Made by a program: the position numbers and the translations under genes. A DNA stretch of 64,000 nucleotides, taken from assembly GCA_964581515.1 (NCBI GenBank), contig CAZOOV010000003.1:127395-191394 (forward strand). Reading direction: 5' to 3'. This document shows positions 51,325 through 60,766 of the stretch, piece after piece. The stretch's first letter is position 1. Every line of letters begins with the position of its first letter. The stretch comes from JACJVV01 sp964581515 (GTDB lineage: Archaea; Nanobdellota; Nanobdellia; Woesearchaeales; JACJVV01). The notes under the pieces are model-generated. The model was not told where the DNA came from and ran no database searches. It worked only from the letters and a program-made list of their open reading frames with translations.

Positions 51325-51795
51325 ATGCAATTTCATATTGATAATTATATTGCGAAACTGAGTGAACATGCGATAAATGGTGCAAAGGAATTTGCTGCAC
51401 GTCCTGTTCAACATATGAAGAACTTTGTTAAGGACTATTGGGATTTAGGAGTTGTAGTGCTTTCTGGGATTGCATTTCATGATATTGGAAATGAAACATT
51501 TGGAGCTGCTAGAGGATATCTTATTGCAGCAGGTCCTATTGCTGGGATGATAGGTGGAGGTGCTTGTGATACACCTGATAGAGTATGCAGGAATTTGTAT
51601 GCTGGTCTTGCTACTGTTACTGCGTTATGGACAAGAGGGATTGATGCACCGATGAGTGCTGAGATTGGAAATTATGCTGTTGCGGGATTATCAGGAGCTG
51701 CTTCAGTTTATATGGATAGATGCAGGAAACATTATAATCAGAGAAAAGCGTTACAGACGCAAACAGTTTCTTCTTTAGATGCTGTGTTGAAGTGA
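51325..51795 (+). CDS. Small protein with hydrophobic Gly/Ala helices
   Basis: The start at 51325 (MQFHIDNYIA) follows GTTTTTATAG (about 51293-51302) at a leaderless distance. The frame's TTG at 51304 is rejected. The 156-residue protein has two or three weakly hydrophobic Gly/Ala-rich helices (about 43-60, 66-82, 118-136). It may be a peripheral or membrane-inserted helix bundle. The family is unknown. Confidence 0.55.
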   Translation: MQFHIDNYIAKLSEHAINGAKEFAARPVQHMKNFVKDYWDLGVVVLSGIAFHDIGNETFGAARGYLIAAGPIAGMIGGGACDTPDRVCRNLYAGLATVTALWTRGIDAPMSAEIGNYAVAGLSGAASVYMDRCRKHYNQRKALQTQTVSSLDAVLK

Positions 51796-51860
51796 TTTAA
51801 GATTATTCTTCAATATAAATACCATTAAGGTTTATAAAGGCAAAATCATTCTTCTCTATT

Positions 51861-52910
51861 ATGTTTAGGCAAGCATTACATGATATAAAACCGTATCCTG
51901 CGCCACCTGAAGGCAGAGTAGGATTGCATAGATATGATATGAGTGAATGTACTATTCCTCCAAGCAGAAAGGTTCTTGATGCATTACATGAATTTGTTGA
52001 ATCAGGCAATATCTGCTGTTATCCAGATGGTTATTCTGATTTGCATGCTAAGATTGCAGATAATCTTGGTGTGAAGGCTGAGCAGATAAGAGCGACGAAC
52101 GGGGCAGATGGTGCAATAGAGACTATTGCCTTTGCTACAGTTGATGAAGGAAGTAAAGTAATCATTCCTTCTCCAAGTTTTGGGATGTTTTATCTGCCTG
52201 TTGGTGTACAAGGTGCTGATATCCTAAAACCTTCTTATGGCAATTGCATGAGTTTTCCTCTTTTTGATATGCTTGATATGCTTGATAATGAGACTAAGCT
52301 TGTAATTGTCTGTAATCCTAATAATCCTACAGGAACTCTTGTCAATCATAATGATATTGAACAGATATTGCAGAAAGCTTCTGGCACAGCTGTTATGGTA
52401 GATGAAGTGTATAGTGAATTTACAGGAGTGAGTGTTGTTGATCTGATTGATAAATATGATAATCTTTTTGTTGTTAAGAGTTTTTCAAAAGCATGGGCAC
52501 TTGCTGGTGCAAGAGTCGGTTATATTGTTTCTCAAGAGCAGAATATTACTGAGCTTGGCAAGGTCGCAACACCTTATAATGTCAATCAGTTTGGTGTAGT
52601 TGCAGCAATGGCAGCGCTTGAAGACCCAAGTTATATGCATGAGTATGTTGATGAAGTGATGAACCATTCTAAACCTATGTTAGTTGATTATCTTCGTGGT
52701 ACTGGACTTAATTTTTATGAAGGTAGTGCAAATTTTGTCTTGGTTAATAAAGGAAGCCCACAAAGAGCTTATGAAAGACTTAAAGAGAATTATGATATTC
52801 TTGTCAGGCCACAGAAAGGAGAACTGTCACATATGATTAGGGTAGGTGTGGGGACTTGTGAAGATACAAAAAGATTTATCTCTGCTTTTGATGAAGTCTT
52901 GAAAGAATAA
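51861..52910 (+). CDS. Histidinol-phosphate aminotransferase-like PLP enzyme
   Basis: The 349-residue fold-type I aminotransferase has CNPNNPTG (about 151-158), DEVYSEF (181-187), the PLP lysine in VKSFSKAWALAGARVGY (K210) and a C-terminal arginine block (MIRVGVGT). The start PYPAPPEGRVGLHRYDMSE resembles HisC (LSxNENP region) closely enough to suggest histidinol-phosphate or a related substrate such as threonine phosphate. No other histidine genes are near. It also resembles CobD-type enzymes, so cobalamin-related chemistry is a second possibility. Confidence 0.78.
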   Translation: MFRQALHDIKPYPAPPEGRVGLHRYDMSECTIPPSRKVLDALHEFVESGNICCYPDGYSDLHAKIADNLGVKAEQIRATNGADGAIETIAFATVDEGSKVIIPSPSFGMFYLPVGVQGADILKPSYGNCMSFPLFDMLDMLDNETKLVIVCNPNNPTGTLVNHNDIEQILQKASGTAVMVDEVYSEFTGVSVVDLIDKYDNLFVVKSFSKAWALAGARVGYIVSQEQNITELGKVATPYNVNQFGVVAAMAALEDPSYMHEYVDEVMNHSKPMLVDYLRGTGLNFYEGSANFVLVNKGSPQRAYERLKENYDILVRPQKGELSHMIRVGVGTCEDTKRFISAFDEVLKE

Positions 52911-52936
52911 CTTTATATACTTCTTTATTCAAATTA

Positions 52937-53365
52937 ATGATTATGTCAAATAAATCTATAATGAAGAAACTAATCATGGTTATTGTTATAATAGTGATTT
53001 TGATAGTTCTGATGAAGTTTGCTTCCTTATCACAGACACGACCGCAACAGAATGTATCAGTTAATGAATCGGTTGATGAATCAGTTAATCTATCAGTTAA
53101 TGAGTCGGTTAATGAATCAGTTGGTAAATTAGATGGTGTATGTCTTAGCGGGGGTGAAGTTTACCAAAGTCCTGCAGTATTAGGTGAAATATTGGGTGAA
53201 TGTTGCGGAGAGATGGTTACAATAGCTGAATTTATGGCTCCTGTGGAAGGTGAGGTTGAGTGCGATAGTGTAGCTGGTTCTAATCTTATCTGTTCAGATT
53301 GTGGCAATGGTGCGTGTGAAGACGGTTGGGAGAATAAATGCAACTGTCCAGAAGATTGTCCTTGA
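52937..53365 (+). CDS. Secreted Cys-rich protein with SVNE repeats
   Basis: A membrane anchor or signal peptide (about 10-32) is followed by a Ser-Val-Asn-Glu repeat linker (about 41-65). The Cys-rich C-terminus has CSDCGNGACEDGWENKCNCPEDCP, a secreted archaeal motif (CGNGxCE...ENxxNCPxDC) that binds calcium-like ions or forms disulfides. Its biological role is unknown. It is 27 bases after the HisC-like gene and may be co-transcribed. Confidence 0.65.
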   Translation: MIMSNKSIMKKLIMVIVIIVILIVLMKFASLSQTRPQQNVSVNESVDESVNLSVNESVNESVGKLDGVCLSGGEVYQSPAVLGEILGECCGEMVTIAEFMAPVEGEVECDSVAGSNLICSDCGNGACEDGWENKCNCPEDCP

Positions 53366-53434
53366 TATACCTAGATATGTTTATTGTATTCTCTAATCGA
53401 AGTCTTTAAATAAGATGGGTGATGTGGTCATTAA

Positions 53435-53713
53435 ATGACAGATATGGGTTTATTAAACATGATTGCTCAGGCAGGCATATTGGTATTTAGTGTAACTGCT
53501 ATTATACTTGTCGCTGAGAAAAATAAATGGGGATTTGTCTTTGGACTTATATCTCAACCATTCTGGTTTATTAGTGCATGTATATATAAGCAATGGGGTA
53601 TATTTTTCGTGAGCATAATCTATACTTTCAGCTGGGCTTATGGAATATATGCTTGGTTCTTTAAGCATGAGGGTGTTGATAAGAAAAAGTTAAAGAAAGT
53701 AAAGAAGAAATAA
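53435..53713 (+). CDS. Small PnuC-like membrane protein
   Basis: The 92-residue protein has three hydrophobic helices and a Lys-rich tail. EKNKWGFVFGLISQPFWFISACIYKQWGIFF and the end YGIYAWF resemble half of a nicotinamide riboside transporter (PnuC/SWEET-like three-helix unit). A single three-helix unit could work as a dimer. The match is by eye only and the substrate is uncertain. The next gene, gpmI, begins 47 bases later. Confidence 0.55.
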   Translation: MTDMGLLNMIAQAGILVFSVTAIILVAEKNKWGFVFGLISQPFWFISACIYKQWGIFFVSIIYTFSWAYGIYAWFFKHEGVDKKKLKKVKKK

Positions 53714-53759
53714 AAAATATTAAAGATAAATAAAATATTAAAGAAATAAGGTTGATATC

Positions 53760-55271
53760 ATGGTGAAGCATAAGGTTATATTGGTTATAAGAGATGGTTG
53801 GGGATTTCGTTCTGAAAAAATTCAAAATGCTATAAAAGAACAGGGAGCTCCTTTTACAGATTCATTAATGTCAAAATATCCAACTACTCATATAGATGCA
53901 AGTGGTGAAGCTGCAGGTCTTCCTGAGGGTTATCAGGGGAATTCTGAAGTAGGACATATGACAATTGGTTCTGGAAGAATAATATATCAATCATTGGTAC
54001 GTATCAATAAATCAATTGAATCTGGTGAATTCTTTAAGATTGAAGCATTTTTAGAAGCAATTGAAAATTGCAAGAAGAATGGTACAAAACTTCATATCAC
54101 TGGTCTTCTTCAAAGTGAAGGAGTACATGCACATGAGGATCATCTTTTCGCTCTTCTTGATTTATGTAAACAACAGGATTTTAGCGATGTTTATCTTCAT
54201 GTAATTACTGATGGAAGAGACGCTCCTGTCAATGATGGGATCAAGCATGTTGAAAAGCTTTTAGCGAAAATTGAGGAAATTGGTGTAGGTAAGATAGTCA
54301 CAATCTCTGGAAGATATTATACTATGGATAGGGATAAGAGATGGGATAGAACTAAAAAAGCATATGATAATCTGGTGAATGCGAAAGGTGAAGAGTTTGA
54401 TGATGTTCTTGCGACGATAAAATCTTGTTATGAAAAAGATGAGACAGATGAATTCATTGTTCCAAAGCATATCGTGGGTTATGATGGAGTGGGTGAGAAT
54501 GACAGCATCATATTTTATAATTTCAGAACAGATAGGACAAGACAGTTAACTCAAGCAATTGTTGAGGATAAGTTTGATGGTTGGGATAGGAAACCCCTTA
54601 ATGTTACTTATGTTGCAATGACTGAATTTTATAAGCCGATGAACGCTTTGGTTGCGTTTGAGGATCAGAGCCTTAATAACCTTTTAGGACAAGTAGTGAG
54701 TAAAGCTGGACTTAAACAGCTTCGTATATCTGAAACTGAAAAATATGCTCATGTTACTTTCTTTTTTAATGGACAAGTTGAAAAACCAAATGAAGGAGAA
54801 GATAGGATACTTGTAAATTCACCGAAAGTTACTACTTATGATTTGAAACCGGAAATGAGTGCTTTTGAAGTCACTGAAAAATTAGTTGATGAGATTGATA
54901 AAAGTAAATATGATCTGATTGTAGTCAATATTGTCAATGGTGATCTTGTTGGACATACTGGTGTTGTAGATGCATGCTACAAAGCTGTGAAGACAGTAGA
55001 TGAATGCACTGAAAAAATAGTTACAAAAGGTTTAGAGAATGATTATACTATGCTTTTTTTTGCAGACCATGGCAACATTGAGGATCAAAGACCTGAATGG
55101 AGAACAAGCCATACGATAAATCCTGTAGAGCTTGTAATGGTGTCTAATGATGAAGAACTTCAGAAAGTAAAATTGAGGAAAGATGGAGGGCTTGTTGATA
55201 TTTCTCCAACTGTACTTAAACTTCTTGAAGTGGACAAACCAGAAGAAATGACAGGGAACAGTTTATTCTAA
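53760..55271 (+). CDS. gpmI: 2,3-Bisphosphoglycerate-independent phosphoglycerate mutase (GpmI type)
   Basis: This enzyme interconverts 3- and 2-phosphoglycerate without a bisphosphoglycerate cofactor, using a serine phosphoenzyme and two manganese ions. At 503 residues it is full length. VIRDGWGFR has the metal Asp (D12) and GNSEVGHMTIGSG the catalytic serine (S62). ITDGRDAP, SGRYYTMDRDKRWDRTKKAY, FFADHGNIE and TSHTINPVE are also present. The form is the bacterial-type GpmI and not the archaeal ApgM, which is notable. A TATA-like AAAATATTAAAG precedes it. Confidence 0.95.
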   Translation: MVKHKVILVIRDGWGFRSEKIQNAIKEQGAPFTDSLMSKYPTTHIDASGEAAGLPEGYQGNSEVGHMTIGSGRIIYQSLVRINKSIESGEFFKIEAFLEAIENCKKNGTKLHITGLLQSEGVHAHEDHLFALLDLCKQQDFSDVYLHVITDGRDAPVNDGIKHVEKLLAKIEEIGVGKIVTISGRYYTMDRDKRWDRTKKAYDNLVNAKGEEFDDVLATIKSCYEKDETDEFIVPKHIVGYDGVGENDSIIFYNFRTDRTRQLTQAIVEDKFDGWDRKPLNVTYVAMTEFYKPMNALVAFEDQSLNNLLGQVVSKAGLKQLRISETEKYAHVTFFFNGQVEKPNEGEDRILVNSPKVTTYDLKPEMSAFEVTEKLVDEIDKSKYDLIVVNIVNGDLVGHTGVVDACYKAVKTVDECTEKIVTKGLENDYTMLFFADHGNIEDQRPEWRTSHTINPVELVMVSNDEELQKVKLRKDGGLVDISPTVLKLLEVDKPEEMTGNSLF

Positions 55272-55508
55272 ATATTTTATATGAACTTTTTATCTTTTTG
55301 TCTAAATTGTCTATTTTCTTTACTTTTTATTATTATTTTTAACTTAATATATTATTGTTAAATTACTTAAAATATCTCCTTTATATTGCGAATCTCAATA
55401 ATATTTAAATTCTACCTTATATTTATAACATAAAAGGGACAAAATACACAAAATACATTAAAATACTATTAAATTATAGCTATAATATAGCTAGAGGGTA
55501 CTATCAAC

Positions 55509-56927
55509 ATGGCAAATACTAAAGAATGGCCTTTTTCGCTTGCAGTAACAATGCCTGAAAGTTGTTATGAAGATATATTTGATGGCAATAGTGAGAAAGA
55601 TCACCAACAAGAGACTGCATCTGTTGTTTCTTTAGATACTAAAATAGACCTCGATCAAATGTTGGTTGAAAGCAGGCCTTTTTCTACATCTGATAATTCT
55701 CAAACAGAATTTGTCAATCATCAATTCAATGCTCCAGATATAACTCAGCCTCCTGTACTTTCACGAAGAAGGATGTGGCCTTTAGGGTTAAGGAGATATA
55801 AGGCACCTGAGAACAAGAGGATAGAGGATGTACTGAACAGATTGCATAACATCAGTGATGGATCATCAAGAGTTACTGGAAAAAAAGATATTCCTTCTGG
55901 TACAAAGAAGACAAGAAAAATATATTATAAATTACCTGAAGACAGAAGAGTTCATAGCAAGCTTATGTTTGAGATTACCCCTAATCTTCGTGCTGAATTT
56001 GCCAGGATGAAAATAGTCAAAGAGCTTGGTGTCAAAACTGCTGATCCTCTTGAGTTCCCCATTAATATGGAAGCAAATTATCCTTATGATTTTGTTGTAA
56101 TCAATGAGATTGCACAGACTGGTGCATCATATTATGATCTTCTTGACACTGTTATTGAAGATCCTGAGTTGACACATAAGTACGCAATGTGGGCATGTCA
56201 GATGCTTTCTGGTGTGCATTCTAAACTTACTGCTGGGAGAGATCGTTTTATTGACGCTAAATTAGGAATTCCTAGAGAGAACATAAGGCATGAACTTGAG
56301 ACCAGACTTTATCCTGGGCTTAGAATCAATCCTGATAGCAAGGATGCTATTGCATTGACAAAAGCTATGGAGGATATGTTTGAAGATATGAATCCTAATC
56401 TACGTGTAATTTCTCATGGTGATTGTCATGGAAATAATGTAAGGGCTTTAAGTGGGCTTTTTGAAGAAGGACAAGATGATTTTAGCCTTATTGATTGGGG
56501 GACAATGATGGTTGCTAGTTTTTACAGGGATCTTATGGACTTTTATGTACATCACTTACGTTATGTATTTTCCAAGAATGTAGGATATCAATATAAACCT
56601 GGGCCTCTTGAGAAAGTTTATCTTAAGAATTCAGCTCTGCGAAATAAATGGTTCCCTAAACAAGGTTTTCCTAAACTTAAGTTTGGGTCTTATGATAGGA
56701 AGGTTGAATTTGTTGCGGTCAATCTTAATGAAATTGCAGACCCTAGGAGAACACCTAACACTGTTGAAACAATTTGGAAAGCAAGATATCATATGTTCTA
56801 TACTTTGAAATTCTTCAATATTATGCAAGATCAAGGGATTGCACCTGCGATTAGAGCTGAAAATGCTCTTCGTAGCATGACTAGAAATGTCCCTTACTTC
56901 CATGATATCTTTAAATATAATTTCTAG
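55509..56927 (+). CDS. APH-like phosphotransferase
   Basis: The 472-residue protein has a polar N-terminal region of about 110 residues, then a kinase-like fold. RVISHGDCHGNNV contains the catalytic Asp and Asn, and SLIDWGTMM the metal-binding Asp, as in the aminoglycoside phosphotransferase superfamily. The nucleotide lysine is less clear. The natural substrate could be a sugar, choline or an antibiotic-like compound. The N-terminal extension and C-terminal 90 residues are unrecognised. Upstream, 55272-55508 is AT-rich leader/promoter DNA with AATATTTAAATTC. Confidence 0.75.
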   Translation: MANTKEWPFSLAVTMPESCYEDIFDGNSEKDHQQETASVVSLDTKIDLDQMLVESRPFSTSDNSQTEFVNHQFNAPDITQPPVLSRRRMWPLGLRRYKAPENKRIEDVLNRLHNISDGSSRVTGKKDIPSGTKKTRKIYYKLPEDRRVHSKLMFEITPNLRAEFARMKIVKELGVKTADPLEFPINMEANYPYDFVVINEIAQTGASYYDLLDTVIEDPELTHKYAMWACQMLSGVHSKLTAGRDRFIDAKLGIPRENIRHELETRLYPGLRINPDSKDAIALTKAMEDMFEDMNPNLRVISHGDCHGNNVRALSGLFEEGQDDFSLIDWGTMMVASFYRDLMDFYVHHLRYVFSKNVGYQYKPGPLEKVYLKNSALRNKWFPKQGFPKLKFGSYDRKVEFVAVNLNEIADPRRTPNTVETIWKARYHMFYTLKFFNIMQDQGIAPAIRAENALRSMTRNVPYFHDIFKYNF

Positions 56928-57022
56928 TTGGATAAAAGAGATAGTTCTAGGGAATCATCTAGGGAATTATTAAAATAGAGAATAATTTAATTTAAAAAAT
57001 TTAATTTCTACTTGGTTTATTA

Positions 57023-57928
57023 TCACATGACTAATGAAAGATATCCGCCAGCACCTTCGTATGTTTTCTGGATAAGAGATATCTGGTGGTGTAAAAATAG
57101 GCTCTCTTTTCCTTTTGATTTCTCAAGCTGTGTCTTGATTTTTGTATGCAGGGGTCTCCTATCCAAGAATATCCTTTCTTTAAGTGCAGGTTCAAACTTG
57201 TACATCATGTTGTAAAAATCTAAATAATAATCTACTACTTTTGTAAAAAGCTGTACGCTGGTGCTTGATAATTTTCCTTTGAATTCTGTGAGTGCATCTG
57301 CAATATATTTGAATTCATCAGCTATTCTTTCAATATTCTTTACTATCTCATACATCTGCATTGTTCTTTTCTGTACTTTGTATCCTTTTTTGTTGAGTAT
57401 CCTTATGCAGACATCTGTAAACCTATTGTTGAGCCCTTCCATGCTTCTTATGTTTGTTAATAATTGGTAATCTTCTTTTTTTAATGCATCGAGAAGCTCT
57501 TTTGCCATCTCATTTGTCACTTGGAAAGATTTTCGAAGTAGTGTGTCAAATTCAGTCTCTATTGTTGTAACGATGCTTTTAATCTTGACTTTGTTGGCTT
57601 TTTGATCTATGATCTCGAATCCTATGCATTCAGGCACTCTTGATTTTATATCTTCAAATGTTCTCTTGTCTGAGAATGTTATCTCAATATCATCATAGCC
57701 TAATTGATATAAATGAGAAAGATCGTTTTTTGTGAATATACCTTCATCTTTGACAAATATCTCTTTTTTTGTATTGTTTATCTCTGCTTTTGTGGTTATT
57801 GCAAGTGAAGATCCATTTTCCTCGACGTTTAATTCGTCTCCTTTCTTAAGATTGTATCTGCCGACCCATTTTATCGGGAGGGTGATTGTAAGTGAACTGC
57901 TTCCATGTTGTACGATCCTTCTTTTCAT
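57023..57928 (-). CDS. AbrB/SpoVT-PhoU fusion regulator
   Basis: The N-terminal 50 residues (MKRRIVQHGSSSLTITLPIKWV) are an AbrB/SpoVT swapped-hairpin DNA-binding domain. The rest is two PhoU-like helical repeats (FQVTNEMAKELLDALK at about 130, VDYYLDFYNMMYKFEP at about 245). Archaeal phosphate-uptake regulators have this AbrB-PhoU form. Together with the Na/Pi symporter it points to phosphate control, although the genes are 12 kb apart. A ribosome binding site GGAGGGATAAAT precedes the ATG. Confidence 0.85.
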   Translation of the reverse strand: MKRRIVQHGSSSLTITLPIKWVGRYNLKKGDELNVEENGSSLAITTKAEINNTKKEIFVKDEGIFTKNDLSHLYQLGYDDIEITFSDKRTFEDIKSRVPECIGFEIIDQKANKVKIKSIVTTIETEFDTLLRKSFQVTNEMAKELLDALKKEDYQLLTNIRSMEGLNNRFTDVCIRILNKKGYKVQKRTMQMYEIVKNIERIADEFKYIADALTEFKGKLSSTSVQLFTKVVDYYLDFYNMMYKFEPALKERIFLDRRPLHTKIKTQLEKSKGKESLFLHHQISLIQKTYEGAGGYLSLVM

Positions 57929-58045
57929 ATTTATCCCTCCTTACCTTCTTGTTCTAAGATTTATTTTATCCCTTATTATGTTCTAAAACACTTGATATAT
58001 ATATATTTTTCTAAAATACAATGATATTATAGAAATACACAAATG

Positions 58046-58057
58046 TCCCTTTGGGGG
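58046..58057. promoter_or_regulatory. CCC/GGG palindrome in the PilB promoter region
   Basis: TCCCTTTGGGGG lies between the divergent AbrB-PhoU and PilB genes. It resembles the TCCCCTTTTGGGGG palindrome at 21065, so the two may be sites of the same type. Confidence 0.3.
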
Positions 58058-58170
58058 TATATTACACTAATAAGGTATATACTCTCCATTATTATTTTCT
58101 ACATTGAATAAGTCAAATATGTCGTTGGTAGCGAAAATAATATTGAAATAACTAAAAGGAGGTCTTATTC

Positions 58171-59931
58171 ATGGAAGGAGAAATCACATCAGCAGAAGAC
58201 GTACACAGCAGGCTTGAAGAGATACTTCAACCAAATAATTTTGATGAGATGCTTAATGAAGTAAGGGATTATCCTTTTATGCTCCCTTCGAAGAATGGAA
58301 CTAGGACTGCTATTATGGACAATTGGATCTCTAAGAAAGGTATTGTTCCTGCATTATATTATGAATTCAAAGAAGAAGGAGGAGAAGACCGTGCACTTGC
58401 TGTTCTTGGTCTTGATGAAGCAAGATTTGATGAGAATGTAACTCTTGATGACGTCTATACTATGAATATGGATGATTTTGATATGATTATGCCAGAAACT
58501 CTAAAAAAAGAAGGCATTTCTTCAACTAATGTCTTATTATTCTTATGCCCTATGGATTATATACACAAACTTAGGCCTTATGTACTTGATCCAGGAGAAG
58601 TTTTTTCATTTTATAGGGAGAGAGAGCAAGGTGAGAGAAAAGAAGCTGAAGTATATGAAGATACTACTGAAGGAAAGATGATGCTTGAGAATATTGTGAG
58701 CAAGGCAATCAAGATAAAAGCAAGCGATATACATCTTGAGACAAATCATGGTAATTATAGGATTAGGTTTAGGGTTGATGGAAAACTGCTTGTAAATACT
58801 GCAATACATTCAACTACACAAGAAGAGATCGATAAGATTTCTCATAAAAGCTACAAACAAGTAATAGGTGCAATCAAGGCTACTGGAGATGGTATCAAGC
58901 ATCATGAGCATAGACTGCCTCAGGACGGTAAATATGAGATTCCTAAAGAGATACTTCGTCAGCATAGGATTTCTGGAGATTATCAATTCAGGGTTGCTAC
59001 AGTTCCTACTCCTTACGGTGAAGATGTAGTAATGAGGCTGCATGAGAAAGGAAGACCTATGCCTCTTGAAGAACTTGGTTTTATTCCTGAAATAACAGAT
59101 TCACTTGCACGTCTTTCAGGAAGGTCACATGGATTGATACTTGCTACTGGTCCAACAGGTTCTGGAAAAACCACTACACTTTATTCTATGATACAGAGAG
59201 TGAATCATCCTGATAAGAAGATAATCACTTTTGAGGATCCTATCGAAAGAGATGTAATGGGCCTTGAACAGATCCAAGTTAGACCGGATATTGATGTAAC
59301 ATTTGCCAGGATGACAAGTGCAGCACTGAGGTATGACCCTGATATTATGCTTATAGGAGAGATGAAAGATGATGAGACAGCAGAAGCTGCAATAAGAGCT
59401 GCACTTACAGGTCATTTAGTTTATTCAACACTTCATACCAATGATGCGGCAAGTACTATCCTTCGTCTTGCAAGAATGTTGCCAGATGGCGGTGAAGTAG
59501 ATATGCAGGCAACTTTGCGTGCTGTACTTGCACAAAGATTAGTCAGATTGATTAATCATAAAGATGTTGAGGAAGGAGATATATCTCCTTATCTTACAGA
59601 ATTAACAAGAGTTACTTTTGATTATCCTATAAAACTATTATGTCCTAAATCTGATTCCAGTTACAAAGGTAGGCTTCCGCTCGGTGAGCTTTTCATAATA
59701 AATGATGAAGCACGGGATCATATTGTACAAAGGGATTTTAGCATCAGTACATACAAACGTATTGCTAGAGAATCTGGCATGATAAATATGTTTGAATCAG
59801 GACTTAGAAAAGTAATTGATGGGTCAACTTCTATAAATGAGATTGTCAGGCTTATGGGAGAAGATGAATTTAGGGATCAAGGGCAGTTCGTCAAAGATGT
59901 GTTTGACAAGCATTATTATGATAAGAGATAG
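58171..59931 (+). CDS. PilB/GspE-family secretion or pilus assembly ATPase
   Basis: This is a hexameric motor ATPase that powers assembly of type IV pili or a type II secretion pseudopilus. The 586-residue protein has an N-terminal domain (1-160), then the N2/C domain. Walker A is GPTGSGKTTT (327-336), with FEDPIE, a DPDIMLIGEMKDDETAEAAI Walker B/Asp box region and HLVYSTLHTND after it. The C-terminal tetra-cysteine zinc motif of bacterial GspE is not present (LLCPKSDSSYKG). AAAGGAGGT precedes the ATG. Its partner GspF-like gene is convergent, 29 bases away. Confidence 0.9.
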   Translation: MEGEITSAEDVHSRLEEILQPNNFDEMLNEVRDYPFMLPSKNGTRTAIMDNWISKKGIVPALYYEFKEEGGEDRALAVLGLDEARFDENVTLDDVYTMNMDDFDMIMPETLKKEGISSTNVLLFLCPMDYIHKLRPYVLDPGEVFSFYREREQGERKEAEVYEDTTEGKMMLENIVSKAIKIKASDIHLETNHGNYRIRFRVDGKLLVNTAIHSTTQEEIDKISHKSYKQVIGAIKATGDGIKHHEHRLPQDGKYEIPKEILRQHRISGDYQFRVATVPTPYGEDVVMRLHEKGRPMPLEELGFIPEITDSLARLSGRSHGLILATGPTGSGKTTTLYSMIQRVNHPDKKIITFEDPIERDVMGLEQIQVRPDIDVTFARMTSAALRYDPDIMLIGEMKDDETAEAAIRAALTGHLVYSTLHTNDAASTILRLARMLPDGGEVDMQATLRAVLAQRLVRLINHKDVEEGDISPYLTELTRVTFDYPIKLLCPKSDSSYKGRLPLGELFIINDEARDHIVQRDFSISTYKRIARESGMINMFESGLRKVIDGSTSINEIVRLMGEDEFRDQGQFVKDVFDKHYYDKR

Positions 59932-59959
59932 AATATAAAAAAATTAAAGAAAAAAATAT

Positions 59960-60622
59960 TCATGGTCTGTACAATTGCTCAGAAAGGTATCTTCTTTCGA
60001 GATAATCAGCCATCCTTCCCATGATTACATCAAGCACTCCTCCTGCTTCTCCTGCTCTTATCATGTTGATATCCATCTTGTTGAAATAATCCGGATGTTG
60101 AGATATTGCTTCTGAGAATGTGCTTCCTTTCTCTATTGATTCACCCATCTGCTTAATCACTTCTCTTGGAGGATATCCCTCTGTTCTGGATTTGCTTAAT
60201 ATTCTCAAGTTTCTAAGCAATGGCAGTCCTGCATCAAGCATGACTGAATTTGTGTAATAGAACATTGTCTTGCCTAATGCCTGGTCTGATCCTGGTCTTC
60301 GTCCTCTACTATAGAGGTCCATCTCTTTCTTTATGAGTTCACTGCCTCTTATTAATGTGCTTGGGAGAGAACCAGTCTCTTCGCCTACATCAACCAATGT
60401 TATCATTGCCGGATGGAATGAATCTGCATATGCTTCCATTGCCATCGCCATGCTGTCCCCTTCCTTGATGCCGTCATGCATCGCTTGTATCTCTGTTTCA
60501 TATACTGGGAATGAATTCCTCAATATATTTAATGCTTGTAATATAGGTACTCCACAATTCATCTCTAGTCCTAATGTATCCCACATGAGCATTTCGTCAA
60601 GTGGGCTTTTGCTTGTTTCCAT
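59960..60622 (-). CDS. GspF/PilC-like protein without transmembrane helices
   Basis: Two GspF cytoplasmic-domain copies lie in tandem. The first (about 10-85) reads NCGVPILQALNIL...EAYADSFHPAMITLVDVGEETGSLPS. The second (about 118-205) reads LDAGLPLLRNLRIL...FSEAISQHPDYFNKMDINMIRAGEAGGVLD. The three membrane helices that normally follow each domain in GspF/PilC are missing. Normal proteins are about 400 residues and this one is 220. GGAGGTGG is placed for Met6 (60622). The upstream ATG at 60637 lies within that site. It could be a soluble adaptor that tethers PilB. Confidence 0.75.
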   Translation of the reverse strand: METSKSPLDEMLMWDTLGLEMNCGVPILQALNILRNSFPVYETEIQAMHDGIKEGDSMAMAMEAYADSFHPAMITLVDVGEETGSLPSTLIRGSELIKKEMDLYSRGRRPGSDQALGKTMFYYTNSVMLDAGLPLLRNLRILSKSRTEGYPPREVIKQMGESIEKGSTFSEAISQHPDYFNKMDINMIRAGEAGGVLDVIMGRMADYLERRYLSEQLYRP

Positions 60623-60766
60623 GTTTTCCACCTCCATGGTTATATGTACACATTTGTGGTGGAGAATTAATTTCTATTGTGGACAATGTTTTACACGTAC
60701 ACCTAGTACATATTATTTTATTTAAGAAAAACTTGTTGCTGGTTCAAATCTTTGACTATAATTTTT

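Noticed and set aside
60735..60755. tRNA T-loop (GGTTCAAATC)
   Set aside because: No acceptor or anticodon arm pairs around it. It is an isolated match in an AT-rich intergenic region.
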